Shown: piece by piece, positions 27,296-37,513 of the stretch
Layout of the letters: every line of letters begins with the position of its first letter
How positions within the stretch are numbered: position 1 is the stretch's first letter
Source: Microbacterium candidum
GTDB taxonomy: Bacteria; Actinomycetota; Actinomycetes; Actinomycetales; Microbacteriaceae
Reading direction: 5' to 3'
NCBI RefSeq assembly: GCF_030315975.1
Contig: NZ_JASXSZ010000001.1
Coordinates: 310,001-374,000 of the forward strand
DNA length: 64,000 nt
The notes under the pieces: generated by a model
Seen by the model: only the letters and a program-made list of their open reading frames with translations
What the model was told of the DNA's origin: nothing
Databases searched by the model: none
Translations under genes and position numbers: made by a program

Positions 27296-28444
27296 GTGAA
27301 GTTCCACGTCAATCGCGATGTGTTCAGCGAAGCCGTGTCGTTCGTGGTGAAGCTCCTGCCTCAGCGCAACCCGCAGCCGATCCTCGCGGGGGTGCTGATC
27401 GAGGCCGGCGATGCCGGCCTGTCGCTCTCCGCGTTCGACTACGAGGCGTCCGCGCGCACGACCATCGAGGCCACTGTCGACGAACCCGGCACGATCCTCG
27501 TCCACGGGCGACTCCTCGCGGACATCGCGAGCAAGCTCCCGAATGCGCCGATCCAGATCGCGGTCGACGAGGACGGCGGCATCCTGCTCACGTGCGGATC
27601 CGCCCGCTTCACCCTCGCGGCCATGCCGGTCCAGGAGTACCCGGCGATCCCGGAGGTCTCCGGCGAGTCCGGGCTCGTCCCGGCGGAAGACTTCGGCACC
27701 GCCATCGCGCAGGTCGCCTTCGCCGCGTCGCGCGACGATGTGACGCCTGTCCTCACCGGCGTGCAGCTCGAGGTCAGCGGAACCCACCTCAGCCTCGTCG
27801 CGACAGACCGCTACCGCGTCGCGCTCCGCCAGATCCCGTGGGACGGAGGCGCCGCCGCCGACGAGACCACCACCGCACTCGTTCCCGCGCGCACCCTCAC
27901 CGAGGTCGGCAAGACGTTCGCGCACGGCGGCGACATCTCCATCGCGTTCTCCGGAACAGGCGACCGCGAGATCATCGCCTTCACCGCAGGCGACAAGACG
28001 GTCACCTCTCTTCTGATCAAGGGCAACTTCCCGCCGGTCCGCCGGCTGTTCCCCGAGCAGACCGACCACCACGCCGTCGTCAACACCGCCGACCTCATCG
28101 AGGCGGTGCGACGTGTGTCGCTCGTGCTCGACCGCTCCGCGCCCCTGCGATTCACCTTCACCAACGAAGGCGTGTCGATGGATGCCTCCGGCACCGAGCA
28201 GGCGCGCGCATCCGAGTCCGTCGACGCGACGCTCACGGGCGAGGATGTCACGCTGGGCCTCAACCCGCAGTATCTGCTCGAGGCCCTCGGCGCCGTGCGC
28301 AGCGAGTTCACCCGCATCACGTTCACCTCGAGCGAGAACCAGAACAAGCTGAGCCCCGTCCTCATCACCCCGCAGACGTCTGTCGACAAGGGCGGCGAGG
28401 ACTCCTTCAAGTACCTCCTGCAGCCGAATCTCCTCCTGCGCTGA
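27296..28444 (+). CDS. dnaN: DNA polymerase III sliding clamp, beta subunit
   Basis: A 382-residue clamp that encircles DNA and tethers polymerase III. Three repeated clamp domains of about 120-130 residues are expected and the length fits. The N-terminus MKFHVNRDVFSEAVSFVVKLLP and the C-terminal PVLI(T)P stretch match the family. GTG at 27296 is chosen because GAGGGAG lies 7 bases upstream; an in-frame ATG at 27278 would place the ribosome site inside the gene. It follows dnaA across oriC. Confidence 0.96.
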   Translation: MKFHVNRDVFSEAVSFVVKLLPQRNPQPILAGVLIEAGDAGLSLSAFDYEASARTTIEATVDEPGTILVHGRLLADIASKLPNAPIQIAVDEDGGILLTCGSARFTLAAMPVQEYPAIPEVSGESGLVPAEDFGTAIAQVAFAASRDDVTPVLTGVQLEVSGTHLSLVATDRYRVALRQIPWDGGAAADETTTALVPARTLTEVGKTFAHGGDISIAFSGTGDREIIAFTAGDKTVTSLLIKGNFPPVRRLFPEQTDHHAVVNTADLIEAVRRVSLVLDRSAPLRFTFTNEGVSMDASGTEQARASESVDATLTGEDVTLGLNPQYLLEALGAVRSEFTRITFTSSENQNKLSPVLITPQTSVDKGGEDSFKYLLQPNLLLR

Positions 28445-28506
28445 GCCGCGCGGCGACGCAGACCCGGCAGCAGCATCCATCCCGCGGCGATGTCCGCGAC
28501 TCGAAT

Positions 28507-28521
28507 TAGGCTGACTCGGTG
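28507..28521 (+). promoter_or_regulatory. Leaderless-type promoter of recF
   Basis: TAGGCT at 28507-28512, six bases, then GTG at 28519. No ribosome-binding site precedes the GTG, so initiation at or near the first base is likely. Confidence 0.55.
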
Positions 28522-29676
28522 ATCGTGGAGCATGTGAGTCTCGTCGACTTCCGCAACTATGCGGCCGCCGACGTGTCGCTCGGTCCCGGTCCTCAGGTCT
28601 TCGTCGGCCGCAACGGTCAGGGCAAGACGAATCTCGCCGAGGCGGTCGCCTACTTCGCGACCGTCGGGTCGCACCGGGTGTCCACTGATGCGCCGATGGT
28701 CCGCGACGGGGCGGATGCCGCGATCGTGCGCACTCGCCTCGCTCATGGCGAGCGCCACATCGGCCTCGAGGTGCAGATCAACCGTCAGGGATCGAACAAG
28801 GCGCGGGTCAACGGAGCGAATGTGCGACCGGCCGAGCTCCCGCGCTATGCGCAGGTGGTGCTCTTCGCGCCCGAAGACCTTCAGATCGTCCGCGGCGACC
28901 CCTCGGCCCGCCGCCGGTTCATGGATCAGCTCCTCGTGCAGCGATCGCCGCGTATGTCGGCCGTTCTCGCCGACTACGACCGCGTCCTGCGACAGCGCAA
29001 CGCTCTGTTGAAGTCGGCCCGCGCGCGCGGCATCAAGGGAGACGCGCTGTCGACGCTCGAGGTGTGGGACGACAAGCTCGTCTCGCTCGGCACGCAGGTC
29101 ATCGACGCGCGTGCCTCGCTCGCCGCGGATCTGGCCCAGCCCCTTGCCGACGCCTACACCGTGATCGCCGGCGCGGACCACGGTGCGCAGCTCGAGTGGG
29201 TGCTGTCCGTGCGCGGCGCGGACCCCGAAGACGACGAGCCGACGGATGCGCAGACCACAGCGGATGCCGGGACCGCGGAGCTGTTCCGCGCAGCGCTCGG
29301 CACGCGTCGGTCGGCCGAGCTCGACCGCGGGATCACGCTCGTCGGACCGCATCGCGACGACCTCCTGCTGAGAGTCCGCGGGCTCCCCGTCAAGGGGTAC
29401 GCATCCCATGGCGAGTCGTGGTCGATGGCGCTCGCCCTGCGCCTGGCATCCGCTGAGCTCTTGCGGGCGGAATCCCTTCTGGGCGACCCGGTCCTCATCC
29501 TGGACGACGTCTTCGCCGAACTGGATGCCGATCGGCGGACGCGGCTGGCCGCCATCGCGGTCGGCTTCGAGCAGGTGATCGTGACCGCCGCCGTCGAGCA
29601 GGACGTGCCGGCGAATCTGCGGGGTCGTGTCATCCGCATCGAGGCGGGCACGATCGTGGGGATCGACGATGAGTGA
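28519..29676 (+). CDS. recF: DNA replication and repair protein RecF
   Basis: A 385-residue ABC/SMC-type ATPase that helps load RecA at single-strand gaps with RecO and RecR. Walker A GRNGQGKT is at 30-37; the signature region and Walker B (DDVFAELD, near residues 331-342) are towards the C-terminus. The start is GTG at 28519. Its end overlaps the DciA-like gene by 8 bp. Order dnaN-recF-dciA-gyrB is normal for Actinobacteria. Confidence 0.96.
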   Translation: MIVEHVSLVDFRNYAAADVSLGPGPQVFVGRNGQGKTNLAEAVAYFATVGSHRVSTDAPMVRDGADAAIVRTRLAHGERHIGLEVQINRQGSNKARVNGANVRPAELPRYAQVVLFAPEDLQIVRGDPSARRRFMDQLLVQRSPRMSAVLADYDRVLRQRNALLKSARARGIKGDALSTLEVWDDKLVSLGTQVIDARASLAADLAQPLADAYTVIAGADHGAQLEWVLSVRGADPEDDEPTDAQTTADAGTAELFRAALGTRRSAELDRGITLVGPHRDDLLLRVRGLPVKGYASHGESWSMALALRLASAELLRAESLLGDPVLILDDVFAELDADRRTRLAAIAVGFEQVIVTAAVEQDVPANLRGRVIRIEAGTIVGIDDE

Positions 29677-30157
29677 TCCGGAACCCGACGTCCCGGAGAC
29701 CATCGCCACCTATCTGCGCCTCCGCGGCTTGGAGCCGACGGCCAGGCGCAAGCGCCGCGCGCGGCGCCAGGTCGACGAAGATGCGCAGCCCTTCATGCCC
29801 GGCCGCGATCCGCGGGGCATCGACGAAGTGCTCGGCGCGCTGACGCGCGACTCCGGGTGGAATCCTCATCTCGCGCGTGAAGACCTCGTCCGTCGCTGGG
29901 ATGAAGTCGCTGGAGCCGAGACGGCGCGGCACACGCATCCCGTCGACCTCACGGACGGCACGCTCACCGTGAAGTGCGACTCGACCGCGTGGGCGAAGCA
30001 GCTTCAGCTGATCCGGGCGCACGTGCTCACCGAGATCCTGCGGCGCTTCCCGGATGCGGGTGTGGATAACCTCCGGTTCCTGGGGCCGGACGTCCCCTCC
30101 TGGAAATGGGGCACGAGAGCCGTTCAGGGCCGCGGTCCGCGCGATACCTACGGGTGA
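29669..30157 (+). CDS. DUF721 / DciA-like helicase-loading protein
   Basis: A 162-residue protein with a DUF721 (DciA) domain in its C-terminal half, where GTLTVKCDSTAWAKQLQLI and LRFLGP are typical. DciA proteins bring the replicative helicase DnaB to the origin in bacteria lacking DnaC; the mycobacterial homologue lies at the same place (Rv0004). The N-terminal 60 residues are basic and low-complexity. The ATG at 29669 overlaps the recF stop. A perfect reverse DnaA box lies inside the coding sequence at 30061-30069. Confidence 0.88.
   Translation: MSDPEPDVPETIATYLRLRGLEPTARRKRRARRQVDEDAQPFMPGRDPRGIDEVLGALTRDSGWNPHLAREDLVRRWDEVAGAETARHTHPVDLTDGTLTVKCDSTAWAKQLQLIRAHVLTEILRRFPDAGVDNLRFLGPDVPSWKWGTRAVQGRGPRDTYG
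30061..30069 (-). promoter_or_regulatory. Outlying DnaA box inside the DciA-like gene
   Basis: TGTGGATAA is a perfect match to the DnaA box on the reverse strand, about 2.9 kb from the oriC cluster and 220 bp upstream of gyrB. Confidence 0.6.
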
Positions 30158-30280
30158 TCGGTCTCGGCAGTCGTTCACGCGGATTTCAGCGCGTCAGAGG
30201 GCGTTTCCGCCTCCATAGGGGGTCTCCGGCACGGTAGGATGTAAGTTCAGCGGCCGGACGAATCGGAGAGCGCGAAACCT

Positions 30281-32323
30281 ATGACGTCAGACATCCCCGA
30301 GAACGTCCCCGAGGAGCAGACTCCCGCACAGCCCCCCACCCCTCGGAGCGATTACGGGGCAGACGCCATCCAGGTGCTCGAGGGGCTCGAGGCCGTCCGC
30401 AAGCGTCCGGGCATGTACATCGGGTCCACCGGTCCGCGCGGCCTCCACCACCTCGTGTACGAGATCGTCGACAACTCGGTCGACGAGGCCCTCGCCGGCG
30501 CGAACGATGCCATCATCGTCACGATCCTCGCCGACGGCGGCATCCGGGTCGTCGACTTCGGCCGCGGCATCCCGGTCGACCCGCACTCATCCGACCCGTC
30601 GAAGTCGACCGTCGAGGTCGTGCTGACGATCCTGCACGCGGGCGGGAAGTTCGGCGGCGGCGGGTATGCGGTCTCCGGCGGTCTGCACGGCGTCGGCTCG
30701 TCCGTCGTCAACGCGCTCTCGACCCGGTTCGAGGTGGAGATCAAGCGGCAGGGATACGTCTGGCGGCACAGCTTCGCCGACGGCGGGCGCCCGCAGCAGC
30801 AGCTCGAGCGCGGCGAGCCGACGGACGAGACCGGCACGACGATCACCTTCTGGCCGGACCCGGCGATCTTCACCGAGACCGTCGACTTCGACTACGACAC
30901 GCTGCGCACGCGCTTCCAGCAGATGGCGTTCCTCAACAAGGGGCTGCGCATCGAACTGCACGATGAGCGCGCCTCCGCGGTCGTCGAGCAGGAGATCGAC
31001 GGCGTCGTCACGACGCGCCAGCGCGAAGACGTGTTCCTCTACGAGCGCGGGCTCGTCGACTACGTCGAGTACCTGAACCACGCGCGCCGCGCCGAGGTCG
31101 TCAACGACGAGGTCATCGCCTTCGAGTCGGAAGACACCGAGCGCAAGATCTCGCTCGAAGTCGCGATGCAGTGGACGACGGGCTACACCGAGAACGTCTT
31201 CACCTACGCGAACACCATCAACACCCACGAGGGCGGCACGCACGAAGAAGGCTTCCGTGCGGCGCTCACGACGCTGGTGAACCGCTACGCGCGCGCCAAC
31301 AACCTGCTCAAGGAGAAGGACGACAACCTCTCCGGAGACGACGTGCGCGAGGGACTCACCGCCGTCATCTCGATCAAGCTGGGCGAGCCGCAGTTCGAGG
31401 GCCAGACCAAGACGAAGCTCGGCAACACCGAGGCGAAGGCGTTCACCCAGAAGGTCGTGGGCGACCAGCTCGGCGACTGGTTCGACCGCAACCCGGCGCA
31501 GGCGAGGAACGTCATCAAGAAGGCGATCGATGCGGCGACCGCCCGCATGGCCGCCCGCAAGGCGCGCGAGACCGCCCGCCGCAAGAGCGTGTTCGAGTCC
31601 GCTGCGATGCCGGACAAGCTGAAGGACTGCACGAGCAAGGACCCGTCGATCTCGGAGATCTTCCTCGTCGAGGGTGACTCCGCCGGCGGCTCGGCGGTGC
31701 AGGGTCGCGACCCGCACACGCAGGCGATCCTTGCGCTGCGCGGCAAGATCCTGAACGTCGAGCGCGCGCGCCTGGACAAGGCGCTCGCGAACAAGGAAGT
31801 CCAGGCCATGATCCAGGCCTTCGGTACGGGCATCGGCGAGGACTTCGATCTCGGCAAGGCGCGCTACCACAAGATCGTGCTGATGGCGGATGCGGACGTC
31901 GACGGCCAGCACATCACGACGCTGCTGCTGACCCTCCTCTTCCGTTACATGCGCGGACTCATCGAGGCGGGATTCGTCTTCCTCGCGATGCCGCCGCTGT
32001 ACCGCCTCAAGTGGACGAACGCGGCGCACGAGTACGTGTATTCGGATGCGGAGCGCGACGCCCTCCTGCAGGACGGTCTCGCGAACGGCAAGCGCATCCC
32101 GAAGGATGCAGGCATCCAGCGCTACAAGGGTCTCGGCGAGATGAACGCCAAAGAGCTGTGGGAGACCACGATGGACCACACCACGCGGACGCTCCGGCAG
32201 ATCACGATCGAGGATGCGGCCGCGGCCGACGAGATCTTCAGCGTGCTGATGGGAGAGGACGTCGAGTCCCGCCGCAACTTCATCCAGCGCAACGCGAAGG
32301 ACGTCCGCTTCCTCGACATCTGA
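30281..32323 (+). CDS. gyrB: DNA gyrase subunit B
   Basis: A 680-residue type IIA topoisomerase ATPase subunit. The GHKL ATPase motif [13 protein letters not shown] is near residues 64-76, and the TOPRIM motifs EGDSAGGSA (about 464-472) and DADVDGQHI (about 537-545) carry the catalytic Glu and metal-binding Asp residues. Length is normal for Actinobacteria. With GyrA it introduces negative supercoils. TAGGAT at 30235-30240 is a candidate -10 element. gyrA follows after 55 bp. Confidence 0.98.
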   Translation: MTSDIPENVPEEQTPAQPPTPRSDYGADAIQVLEGLEAVRKRPGMYIGSTGPRGLHHLVYEIVDNSVDEALAGANDAIIVTILADGGIRVVDFGRGIPVDPHSSDPSKSTVEVVLTILHAGGKFGGGGYAVSGGLHGVGSSVVNALSTRFEVEIKRQGYVWRHSFADGGRPQQQLERGEPTDETGTTITFWPDPAIFTETVDFDYDTLRTRFQQMAFLNKGLRIELHDERASAVVEQEIDGVVTTRQREDVFLYERGLVDYVEYLNHARRAEVVNDEVIAFESEDTERKISLEVAMQWTTGYTENVFTYANTINTHEGGTHEEGFRAALTTLVNRYARANNLLKEKDDNLSGDDVREGLTAVISIKLGEPQFEGQTKTKLGNTEAKAFTQKVVGDQLGDWFDRNPAQARNVIKKAIDAATARMAARKARETARRKSVFESAAMPDKLKDCTSKDPSISEIFLVEGDSAGGSAVQGRDPHTQAILALRGKILNVERARLDKALANKEVQAMIQAFGTGIGEDFDLGKARYHKIVLMADADVDGQHITTLLLTLLFRYMRGLIEAGFVFLAMPPLYRLKWTNAAHEYVYSDAERDALLQDGLANGKRIPKDAGIQRYKGLGEMNAKELWETTMDHTTRTLRQITIEDAAAADEIFSVLMGEDVESRRNFIQRNAKDVRFLDI

Positions 32324-32330
32324 CCCGCGC

Positions 32331-32370
32331 GGGTCGATGAGCGAGCGAAGCGAGACGAGATGGCACTGAG
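32331..32370 (+). repeat. Dispersed intergenic repeat, copy 2 (gyrB-gyrA spacer)
   Basis: GGGTCGATGAGCGAGCGAAG continues as CGAGACGAGATGGCACTGAG, closely related to the copy at 10549-10590 between trxB and trxA. It fills most of the 55-bp spacer. Confidence 0.65.
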
Positions 32371-32378
32371 AGAGACAC

Positions 32379-34994
32379 ATGACTGACGTTCCCCCGACGG
32401 ACTCCGGCACAGGCGCCGGCGACGAGCACAACCACGGCAAGATCGATCAGGTCGACCTGCAGGAGGAGATGCAGCGCTCGTACCTGGATTACGCGATGGC
32501 CGTCATCGTCGGCCGCGCGCTTCCGGACGTGCGCGACGGGCTCAAGCCCGTGCACCGCCGCGTGATCTACGGCATGTACGACGGCGGCTTCCGTCCCGAC
32601 AAGTCGTTCTCCAAGTGCGCGCGCGTCGTCGGCGAAGTCATGGGTCAGTACCACCCGCACGGCGACACCGCGATCTACGACACCCTCGTCCGGCTCGTGC
32701 AGCCGTGGTCGCTGCGCTATCCGCTGGCACTCGGCCAGGGCAACTTCGGCTCGCCCGGCAACATGGGCGCGGCGGCGCCGCGATACACCGAGACGAAGAT
32801 GGCTCCTCTCGCGCTGGAGATGGTGCGGGACATCGAAGAGGACACCGTCGACTTCTCCCCGAACTACGACGGCCAGACGCTGGAGCCCGACGTCCTCCCG
32901 GCGCGCTTCCCGAACCTCCTCGTCAACGGATCGATCGGCATCGCGGTCGGCATGGCGACGAACATCCCGCCCCACAACCTCCGTGAGGTGTCGGAGGCGG
33001 CGCTATGGGCGATGGACAACCCCGACCTCCCCCGCGAGGAGTTGCTGGAGGGTCTCATCCAGCGCGTTCCGGGGCCGGACTTCCCGACCGGGGCGCAGAT
33101 CCTGGGGACGAAGGGGATCCAGGAGGCGTACCGGACCGGCCGCGGCTCGATCACGATGCGCGCGGTCGTGGATGTCGAGGAGCTGCAGGGCCGGACGTGC
33201 CTTGTGATCACCGAGCTGCCGTACCAGGTGAACCCCGACAACCTGGCCGTCAAGATCGGCGACCTCGTCCGCGAAGGCCGGATCACCGGTATCGCCGACA
33301 TCCGCGACGAGACGAGCGATCGCACCGGTCAGCGCCTCGTCGTGGTGCTCAAGCGCGACGCCGTCGCGAAGGTCGTGCTGAACAACCTGTACAAGCACAC
33401 GCAGCTGCAGGACAACTTCGGCGCGAACATGCTCGCGATCGTCGACGGCGTGCCGCGAACCCTCGCGCTCGACGGCTTCATCACCCACTGGCTCGACCAC
33501 CAGATCGACGTCATCGTCCGCCGCACGCAGTTCCGCCTGCGCAAGGCCGAAGCGCGCATGCACATCCTCGAGGGCTACCTCAAGGCGCTCGACGCGCTCG
33601 ACGAGGTCATCGCCCTCATCCGCCGCTCGCCGACGGTCGAGGAGGCGCGCGAGGGTCTGAAGACGCTGCTCGACATCGACGACGATCAGGCACAGGCGAT
33701 CCTCGACATGCAGCTGCGCCGCCTCGCGGCGCTCGAGCGTCAGAAGATCATCGACGAGGCCACTGAGCTCGCCGCGAAGATCATCGACTACAAGGAGATC
33801 ATCGCCGACCCCGCGCGCCAGCGCGGCATCATCCGCGAGGAGCTCACCGCCATCGTCGAGCGCTTCGGCGACGAGCGGCGCACCCACATCCTCCACGGGT
33901 TCGGCGGAGACGTCTCGGTCGAAGACCTCATCGCCGAGGAGGAGATGGTCGTCTCCGTCACACGCGACGGGTACATCAAACGCACCCGCAGCGACAACTA
34001 CCGCTCGCAGCATCGCGGCGGAAAGGGCGTCAAGGGCGCGCAGCTGCGTGCCGACGACGTCGTGGAGCACTTCTTCGTGACGACGACGCACCACTGGCTG
34101 CTCTTCTTCACGAACAAGGGACGGGTCTACCGCACCAAGGCGTACGAAGTGCCGGAGGCCGGGCGCGACGCCAAGGGCCAGCACGTCGCGAACCTCCTCG
34201 CGCTGCAGCCGGATGAGGAGATCGCCCAGATCCTCGACATCCGCGACTACTCCGTCGCGACCTACCTCGTGCTCGCGACCCGCAGCGGTCTCGTCAAGAA
34301 GACGCGTCTGACCGAGTACGACACGAACCGCCAGGGCGGCATCATCGCCATCAAGCTGCGCGGCCAGGCGTCTGAAGAGGGCGAGGATGTCGAGACAGGG
34401 TCCGACGACGAGGTCGTCAGCGCCCTGCTCGTCGACGAGGGCGACGACATCCTCCTCATCAGCCGGCACGGCATGTCGCTGCGGTTCTCCGCGACGGATT
34501 CCGCTCTCCGGCCTATGGGCCGCTCGACGTCCGGCGTGAAGGGCATGGACTTCCGCGCCGGCGACAGCCTGCTGTCGGCGTCGGTCGCGCAGGCCGACGG
34601 ATACGTGTTCGTCGTCACTGAGGGCGGGTACGCGAAGCGCACCGCGGTGAGCGAATACCGCATGCAGAACCGAGGCGGTCTGGGCATCAAGGTGGCCAAG
34701 CTGAACGACGAGCGGGGCGATCTCGCGGGGGGTCTGATGGTCTCCGAGGACGACGAGGTCTTGGTGGTTCTTGCCAGCGGCAAGGTGGTACGCTCTGCCG
34801 TGGCCGAGGTGCCTGCCAAGGGTCGCGACACGATGGGAGTCGTGTTCGCCCGGCCCGATGACAATGACCGCATCCTCGCCATCGCCCGGAACGGCGAGCG
34901 AGCGCTCGCCGAAGAGGAGGCCGCAGACGCGGACTCCGACGAGGGCGCGGCGGATGCGTCGACCGAGACCCCGGAAGGTAGTACTGAGGCATGA
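32379..34994 (+). CDS. gyrA: DNA gyrase subunit A
   Basis: An 871-residue DNA-cleaving gyrase subunit. The active-site tyrosine is in APRYTETK (Tyr136). The quinolone-resistance region reads [15 protein letters not shown] (91-105): Thr97 occupies the position of E. coli Ser83, and Asp101 that of Asp87. The C-terminal beta-pinwheel has six repeated blades including the GyrA box [10 protein letters not shown]. The acidic tail ([12 protein letters not shown]) is actinobacterial in style. The stop overlaps the next ATG (ATGA). Confidence 0.98.
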   Translation: MTDVPPTDSGTGAGDEHNHGKIDQVDLQEEMQRSYLDYAMAVIVGRALPDVRDGLKPVHRRVIYGMYDGGFRPDKSFSKCARVVGEVMGQYHPHGDTAIYDTLVRLVQPWSLRYPLALGQGNFGSPGNMGAAAPRYTETKMAPLALEMVRDIEEDTVDFSPNYDGQTLEPDVLPARFPNLLVNGSIGIAVGMATNIPPHNLREVSEAALWAMDNPDLPREELLEGLIQRVPGPDFPTGAQILGTKGIQEAYRTGRGSITMRAVVDVEELQGRTCLVITELPYQVNPDNLAVKIGDLVREGRITGIADIRDETSDRTGQRLVVVLKRDAVAKVVLNNLYKHTQLQDNFGANMLAIVDGVPRTLALDGFITHWLDHQIDVIVRRTQFRLRKAEARMHILEGYLKALDALDEVIALIRRSPTVEEAREGLKTLLDIDDDQAQAILDMQLRRLAALERQKIIDEATELAAKIIDYKEIIADPARQRGIIREELTAIVERFGDERRTHILHGFGGDVSVEDLIAEEEMVVSVTRDGYIKRTRSDNYRSQHRGGKGVKGAQLRADDVVEHFFVTTTHHWLLFFTNKGRVYRTKAYEVPEAGRDAKGQHVANLLALQPDEEIAQILDIRDYSVATYLVLATRSGLVKKTRLTEYDTNRQGGIIAIKLRGQASEEGEDVETGSDDEVVSALLVDEGDDILLISRHGMSLRFSATDSALRPMGRSTSGVKGMDFRAGDSLLSASVAQADGYVFVVTEGGYAKRTAVSEYRMQNRGGLGIKVAKLNDERGDLAGGLMVSEDDEVLVVLASGKVVRSAVAEVPAKGRDTMGVVFARPDDNDRILAIARNGERALAEEEAADADSDEGAADASTETPEGSTEA

Positions 34995-35395
34995 GCACAG
35001 TAGCGGACAAGCTCGCGAGGAAGTCCAGCACCGCGACGAACGCGAAGCAGGTCCGCCTGCGTCTGGTCTACATCGACTTCTGGTCGGCAGTGAAGCTCTG
35101 CTTCCTCGCCGCCGTCGCCGTGGCCATCGCCACGATCGTCATGTACTTCCTGCTCTACCTCGTCCTCCAGGGCACCGGCCTCATCGGCAAGATGGACGAC
35201 TTCTTCAAGAGCTTCTCGGACGGTAGCGTCACGCTGTCTCAGTTCGTCGGCTTGCCGCAGGTCATGGCGTTCGGCTCGATCGTCGCGATCCTCGACCTCG
35301 TCGTCATCACGGTGATGGGCGCCGTCGTCGCGGGCATCTACAACCTCGCCGTGAAGATCACGGGCGGCCTGCTCGTCGGCTTCACGTCCAACTGA
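34991..35395 (+). CDS. DUF3566 membrane protein
   Basis: A 134-residue protein with two long hydrophobic helices (about 38-62 and 94-125) and a basic N-terminus. The DUF3566 family is found directly after gyrA in Actinobacteria (Rv0007 in mycobacteria); its role is not settled. It is translationally coupled to gyrA by ATGA overlap. The homologous mycobacterial protein has a long Pro-rich N-terminal tail that is absent here. Confidence 0.9.
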   Translation: MSTVADKLARKSSTATNAKQVRLRLVYIDFWSAVKLCFLAAVAVAIATIVMYFLLYLVLQGTGLIGKMDDFFKSFSDGSVTLSQFVGLPQVMAFGSIVAILDLVVITVMGAVVAGIYNLAVKITGGLLVGFTSN

Positions 35396-35405
35396 CATTC
35401 ATCGA

Positions 35406-35439
35406 CTGAGGCCCGGACTCCACGGAGTCCGGGCCTCAG
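35406..35439. terminator. Strong bidirectional terminator after the gyrase operon
   Basis: The arms CTGAGGCCCGGACTC and GAGTCCGGGCCTCAG form a perfect 15-bp stem with a CACG loop, between convergent genes. It can end both the gyrB-gyrA-DUF3566 unit and the leftward VIT gene. Confidence 0.92.
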
Positions 35440-35462
35440 TCGTATCCGAGTCGTCTGGGGCG

Positions 35463-36215
35463 TCAGCCGATGCCGGCGGCTCGGAGTGCGGCGGCGACCA
35501 CACCGCTCTGTCCGAGCAGAGTGCCGATGATCCAGGTCGCGAACAGCGCGAGCGCCCCGCCGATGACGAGACGGATGACAGCGCGTGCCGGCGACGACCC
35601 GCCGAGCCACGCGGAAATGGTACCGGTGAGCGCGAGCGCGATGAGGACCGCGATGAAGGTCACCGGGACGCGCCATTCGGGAGGCGGGAGCAGGATCGCG
35701 AGCAGCGGGAGGATGCCGCCGATCGTGAATGCGATCGCGGACGCGAAAGTCGCGTGCCAGGGACTCACGAGATCGTTCTGGTCGATGTGCAGCTCGGTCT
35801 CGAGATGGGCGGCGAGCGCGTCGTGCGCCGTCAGCTCCACTGCCACCTGCCGGGCGGTCGCGTCCGTCAGTCCGCGGTCACGGTACAGCTGCGTCAGCTC
35901 CTCGAGCTCCTCATCGGGCATCTCCTCGAGCTCGCGCCGCTCCTTCTCGATGAGCGCGCGTTCGCTGTCGCGCTGGCTGGAGACCGACACGTACTCGCCG
36001 AGCGCCATCGACACGGCACCGCCGACGAGACCGGCGAGACCCGCGGTCAGCAGGGCCCCCGTGGCCGCGGTCGCACCCGCGACGCCGACCACGATGGATG
36101 CGACGGAAACGATGCCGTCGTTCGCTCCGAGCACGCCGGCGCGAAGCCAATTCAACCGTTGGCCCACACCCCCGCCGTGCGCCTCACCGGAGTGGATCGC
36201 ATCATCCGTCGTCAT
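35463..36215 (-). CDS. VIT1/CCC1-family metal transporter
   Basis: A 250-residue membrane protein of the vacuolar iron/manganese transporter family. The first two helices hold LGANDGIVSVASIVVGVAGA (about 29-48). A cytoplasmic Glu-rich metal-binding segment (KERRELEEMPDEELEELTQLYRDRG split across 90-115) is followed by three more helices. In plants and yeast these proteins move Fe2+ or Mn2+ out of the cytosol; bacterial homologues are presumed to export or detoxify the same metals. It is convergent with the gyrase operon. Confidence 0.88.
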   Translation of the reverse strand: MTTDDAIHSGEAHGGGVGQRLNWLRAGVLGANDGIVSVASIVVGVAGATAATGALLTAGLAGLVGGAVSMALGEYVSVSSQRDSERALIEKERRELEEMPDEELEELTQLYRDRGLTDATARQVAVELTAHDALAAHLETELHIDQNDLVSPWHATFASAIAFTIGGILPLLAILLPPPEWRVPVTFIAVLIALALTGTISAWLGGSSPARAVIRLVIGGALALFATWIIGTLLGQSGVVAAALRAAGIG

Positions 36216-36283
36216 GTGCGAGAGTCAACCACCCTCGGGATCGCGCGTCCACGAAGGAAAGGCTGTGCTCAGCGGCCCTCGAT

Positions 36284-36312
36284 TTCTGAAATCGCCTGGA
36301 TTCCGGTAAAGT
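36284..36312 (+). promoter_or_regulatory. Candidate promoter of the tRNA pair
   Basis: TTCTGA at 36284-36289 and TAAAGT at 36307-36312, separated by 17 bp, sit 37 bp upstream of the mature tRNA-Ile. Confidence 0.4.
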
Positions 36313-36349
36313 CTTGCAGGTTGACGGCGCGTGCGAACGGGCCTGATAC

Positions 36350-36423
36350 GGGGGTATAGCTCAGGCGGTTAGAGCGCTTCACTGATAATGAAGAGGTCCC
36401 AGGTTCAAGTCCTGGTACCCCCA
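36350..36423 (+). tRNA. tRNA-Ile (GAT anticodon)
   Basis: A 74-nt cloverleaf: acceptor arms GGGGGTA and TACCCCC with discriminator A, D-arm GCTCAGGCGGTTAGAGC, anticodon GAT at 36384-36386 and T-arm GGTTCAAGTCC. The 3' CCA is not fully encoded (the genome reads ACA), so the Cca enzyme encoded in this window would add it. It follows the gyrase operon, as ileT does in other Actinobacteria. Confidence 0.97.
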
Positions 36424-36437
36424 CAGAACACAATCCC

Positions 36438-36510
36438 GGGGCCTTAGCTCAGTTGGTAGAGCGCCTGCTTTGCAAGCAGGATGTCAGGAGTTCGAATCTC
36501 CTAGGCTCCA
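36438..36510 (+). tRNA. tRNA-Ala (TGC anticodon)
   Basis: A 73-nt cloverleaf: acceptor arms GGGGCCT and AGGCTCC (one G-U pair) with discriminator A, D-arm GCTCAGTTGGTAGAGC, anticodon TGC at 36471-36473 and T-arm with GTTCGAATC. CCA is not encoded. It lies 14 bp after tRNA-Ile, so both are probably cut from one transcript. Confidence 0.97.
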
Positions 36511-36567
36511 CATTCACCCCACCCGCCGATTGCGCGATCGTATGCGCACGGGTCCATACTCTTCCTC

Positions 36568-36909
36568 ATGCCTTCCACCCTTTCACTCGACGGTCTCCGA
36601 TTCGCCATGGTCTCCTCGACGGCGAGCGCCGTGGACGAAGCGGCTCCGACGACCTTCGACTACCACCAGAGCGGGCGGCTCGTCTGGGGCGAGTACACCG
36701 GCGACACCGTGACCGAGGGCCGGTTCGTGGGCGAGGTCGTCGAGGCGGAAGTGCGGATCTCGTTCGCGCACGCCCTCGTCGACGACGGATCCGTCGTGCG
36801 CGGGGATGCTGTGAGCCGGGTCGAGCACGCGGACGACGGCAGGATGATGCTGGTCGAAGACTTCGTCATCGACGGCGTGCCGCACGTCAGCGTCACGGCT
36901 CAGCTGTGA
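36568..36909 (+). CDS. Small conserved protein, MORN-like beta repeats
   Basis: A 113-residue soluble protein. The order FDYHQSGRLVWGEYTGDTVTEG then GRFVGEV resembles a family sometimes labelled N-acetylglutamate synthase in databases, a label without biochemical support that I know of. The repeated Gly-aromatic pattern suggests a beta-sheet protein. The ATG at 36568 has no clear ribosome site; a CATACT at 36555-36560 may be a -10 element close to the start. It begins the accessory block after the tRNAs. Function unknown. Confidence 0.65.
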   Translation: MPSTLSLDGLRFAMVSSTASAVDEAAPTTFDYHQSGRLVWGEYTGDTVTEGRFVGEVVEAEVRISFAHALVDDGSVVRGDAVSRVEHADDGRMMLVEDFVIDGVPHVSVTAQL

Positions 36910-36910
36910 G

Positions 36911-37495
36911 TCACACCCGCTTGTCGCGATTCTGATCGGTGCGCGTGAAGCGCATGAGTCCCTTGTCGACGGAGAACCGCTCACGCGGCGGGATGTCGCC
37001 GGGCAGGACGTAGGGTCGGCGGAAGACCTCACCGAGCACGATCACCGTCTCCATCTTCGTGACCTCGGGAAGCGCTGCGATCGTTCCGATCGCGAGCGAC
37101 TGCATGGACTCCATGTCGATGCTGCGCACGGTGAGCATGACGTCGTGTTCGCCCGTCATGATCCGCACCGACTCGAGGTCGGGAAGATCGCTCACGGCGG
37201 CGAGGAACGACGTCCAGCGCTGCGGCTGGATCGTGCAGAACACGAGCGCACTCACCCCGAGTCCGAGCTTCGCCATGTCCACCTCGGCGGTGAAGCCGGT
37301 GATGATTCCTGCACGCGTGAGCGCCTCGACACGCGAGTACGCACTCGCGCGCGAGATGCCGACCTCCTGGGCGAGCGCGGCGATCGAGACGCGCCCGTTC
37401 TGCCGAAGGGTCCGGAGGATGTCGTACGCGATTTCATCGATCGCGGGCGCTGATCGTCCAGACGAACCGGGTTCCGCTTCAATCATGCTGGACAT
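36911..37495 (-). CDS. Lrp/AsnC-family transcriptional regulator
   Basis: A 194-residue regulator. An N-terminal helix-turn-helix (about residues 18-65, with ISRASAYSRVEALTRAG) is followed by an AsnC ligand-binding (RAM) domain, DLESVRIMTGEHDVMLTVRS. The start is taken at the ATG at 37495 (MSSMIEAE); the ATG at 37486 is also possible. It is divergent from the peptide ABC operon at 37622, which it probably controls in response to an amino acid or peptide. TTGTGACAA at 37514-37522 between the genes is a near-palindrome and a possible operator. Confidence 0.9.
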   Translation of the reverse strand: MSSMIEAEPGSSGRSAPAIDEIAYDILRTLRQNGRVSIAALAQEVGISRASAYSRVEALTRAGIITGFTAEVDMAKLGLGVSALVFCTIQPQRWTSFLAAVSDLPDLESVRIMTGEHDVMLTVRSIDMESMQSLAIGTIAALPEVTKMETVIVLGEVFRRPYVLPGDIPPRERFSVDKGLMRFTRTDQNRDKRV

Positions 37496-37513
37496 ATTGC
37501 CGGAGTAACGCAC

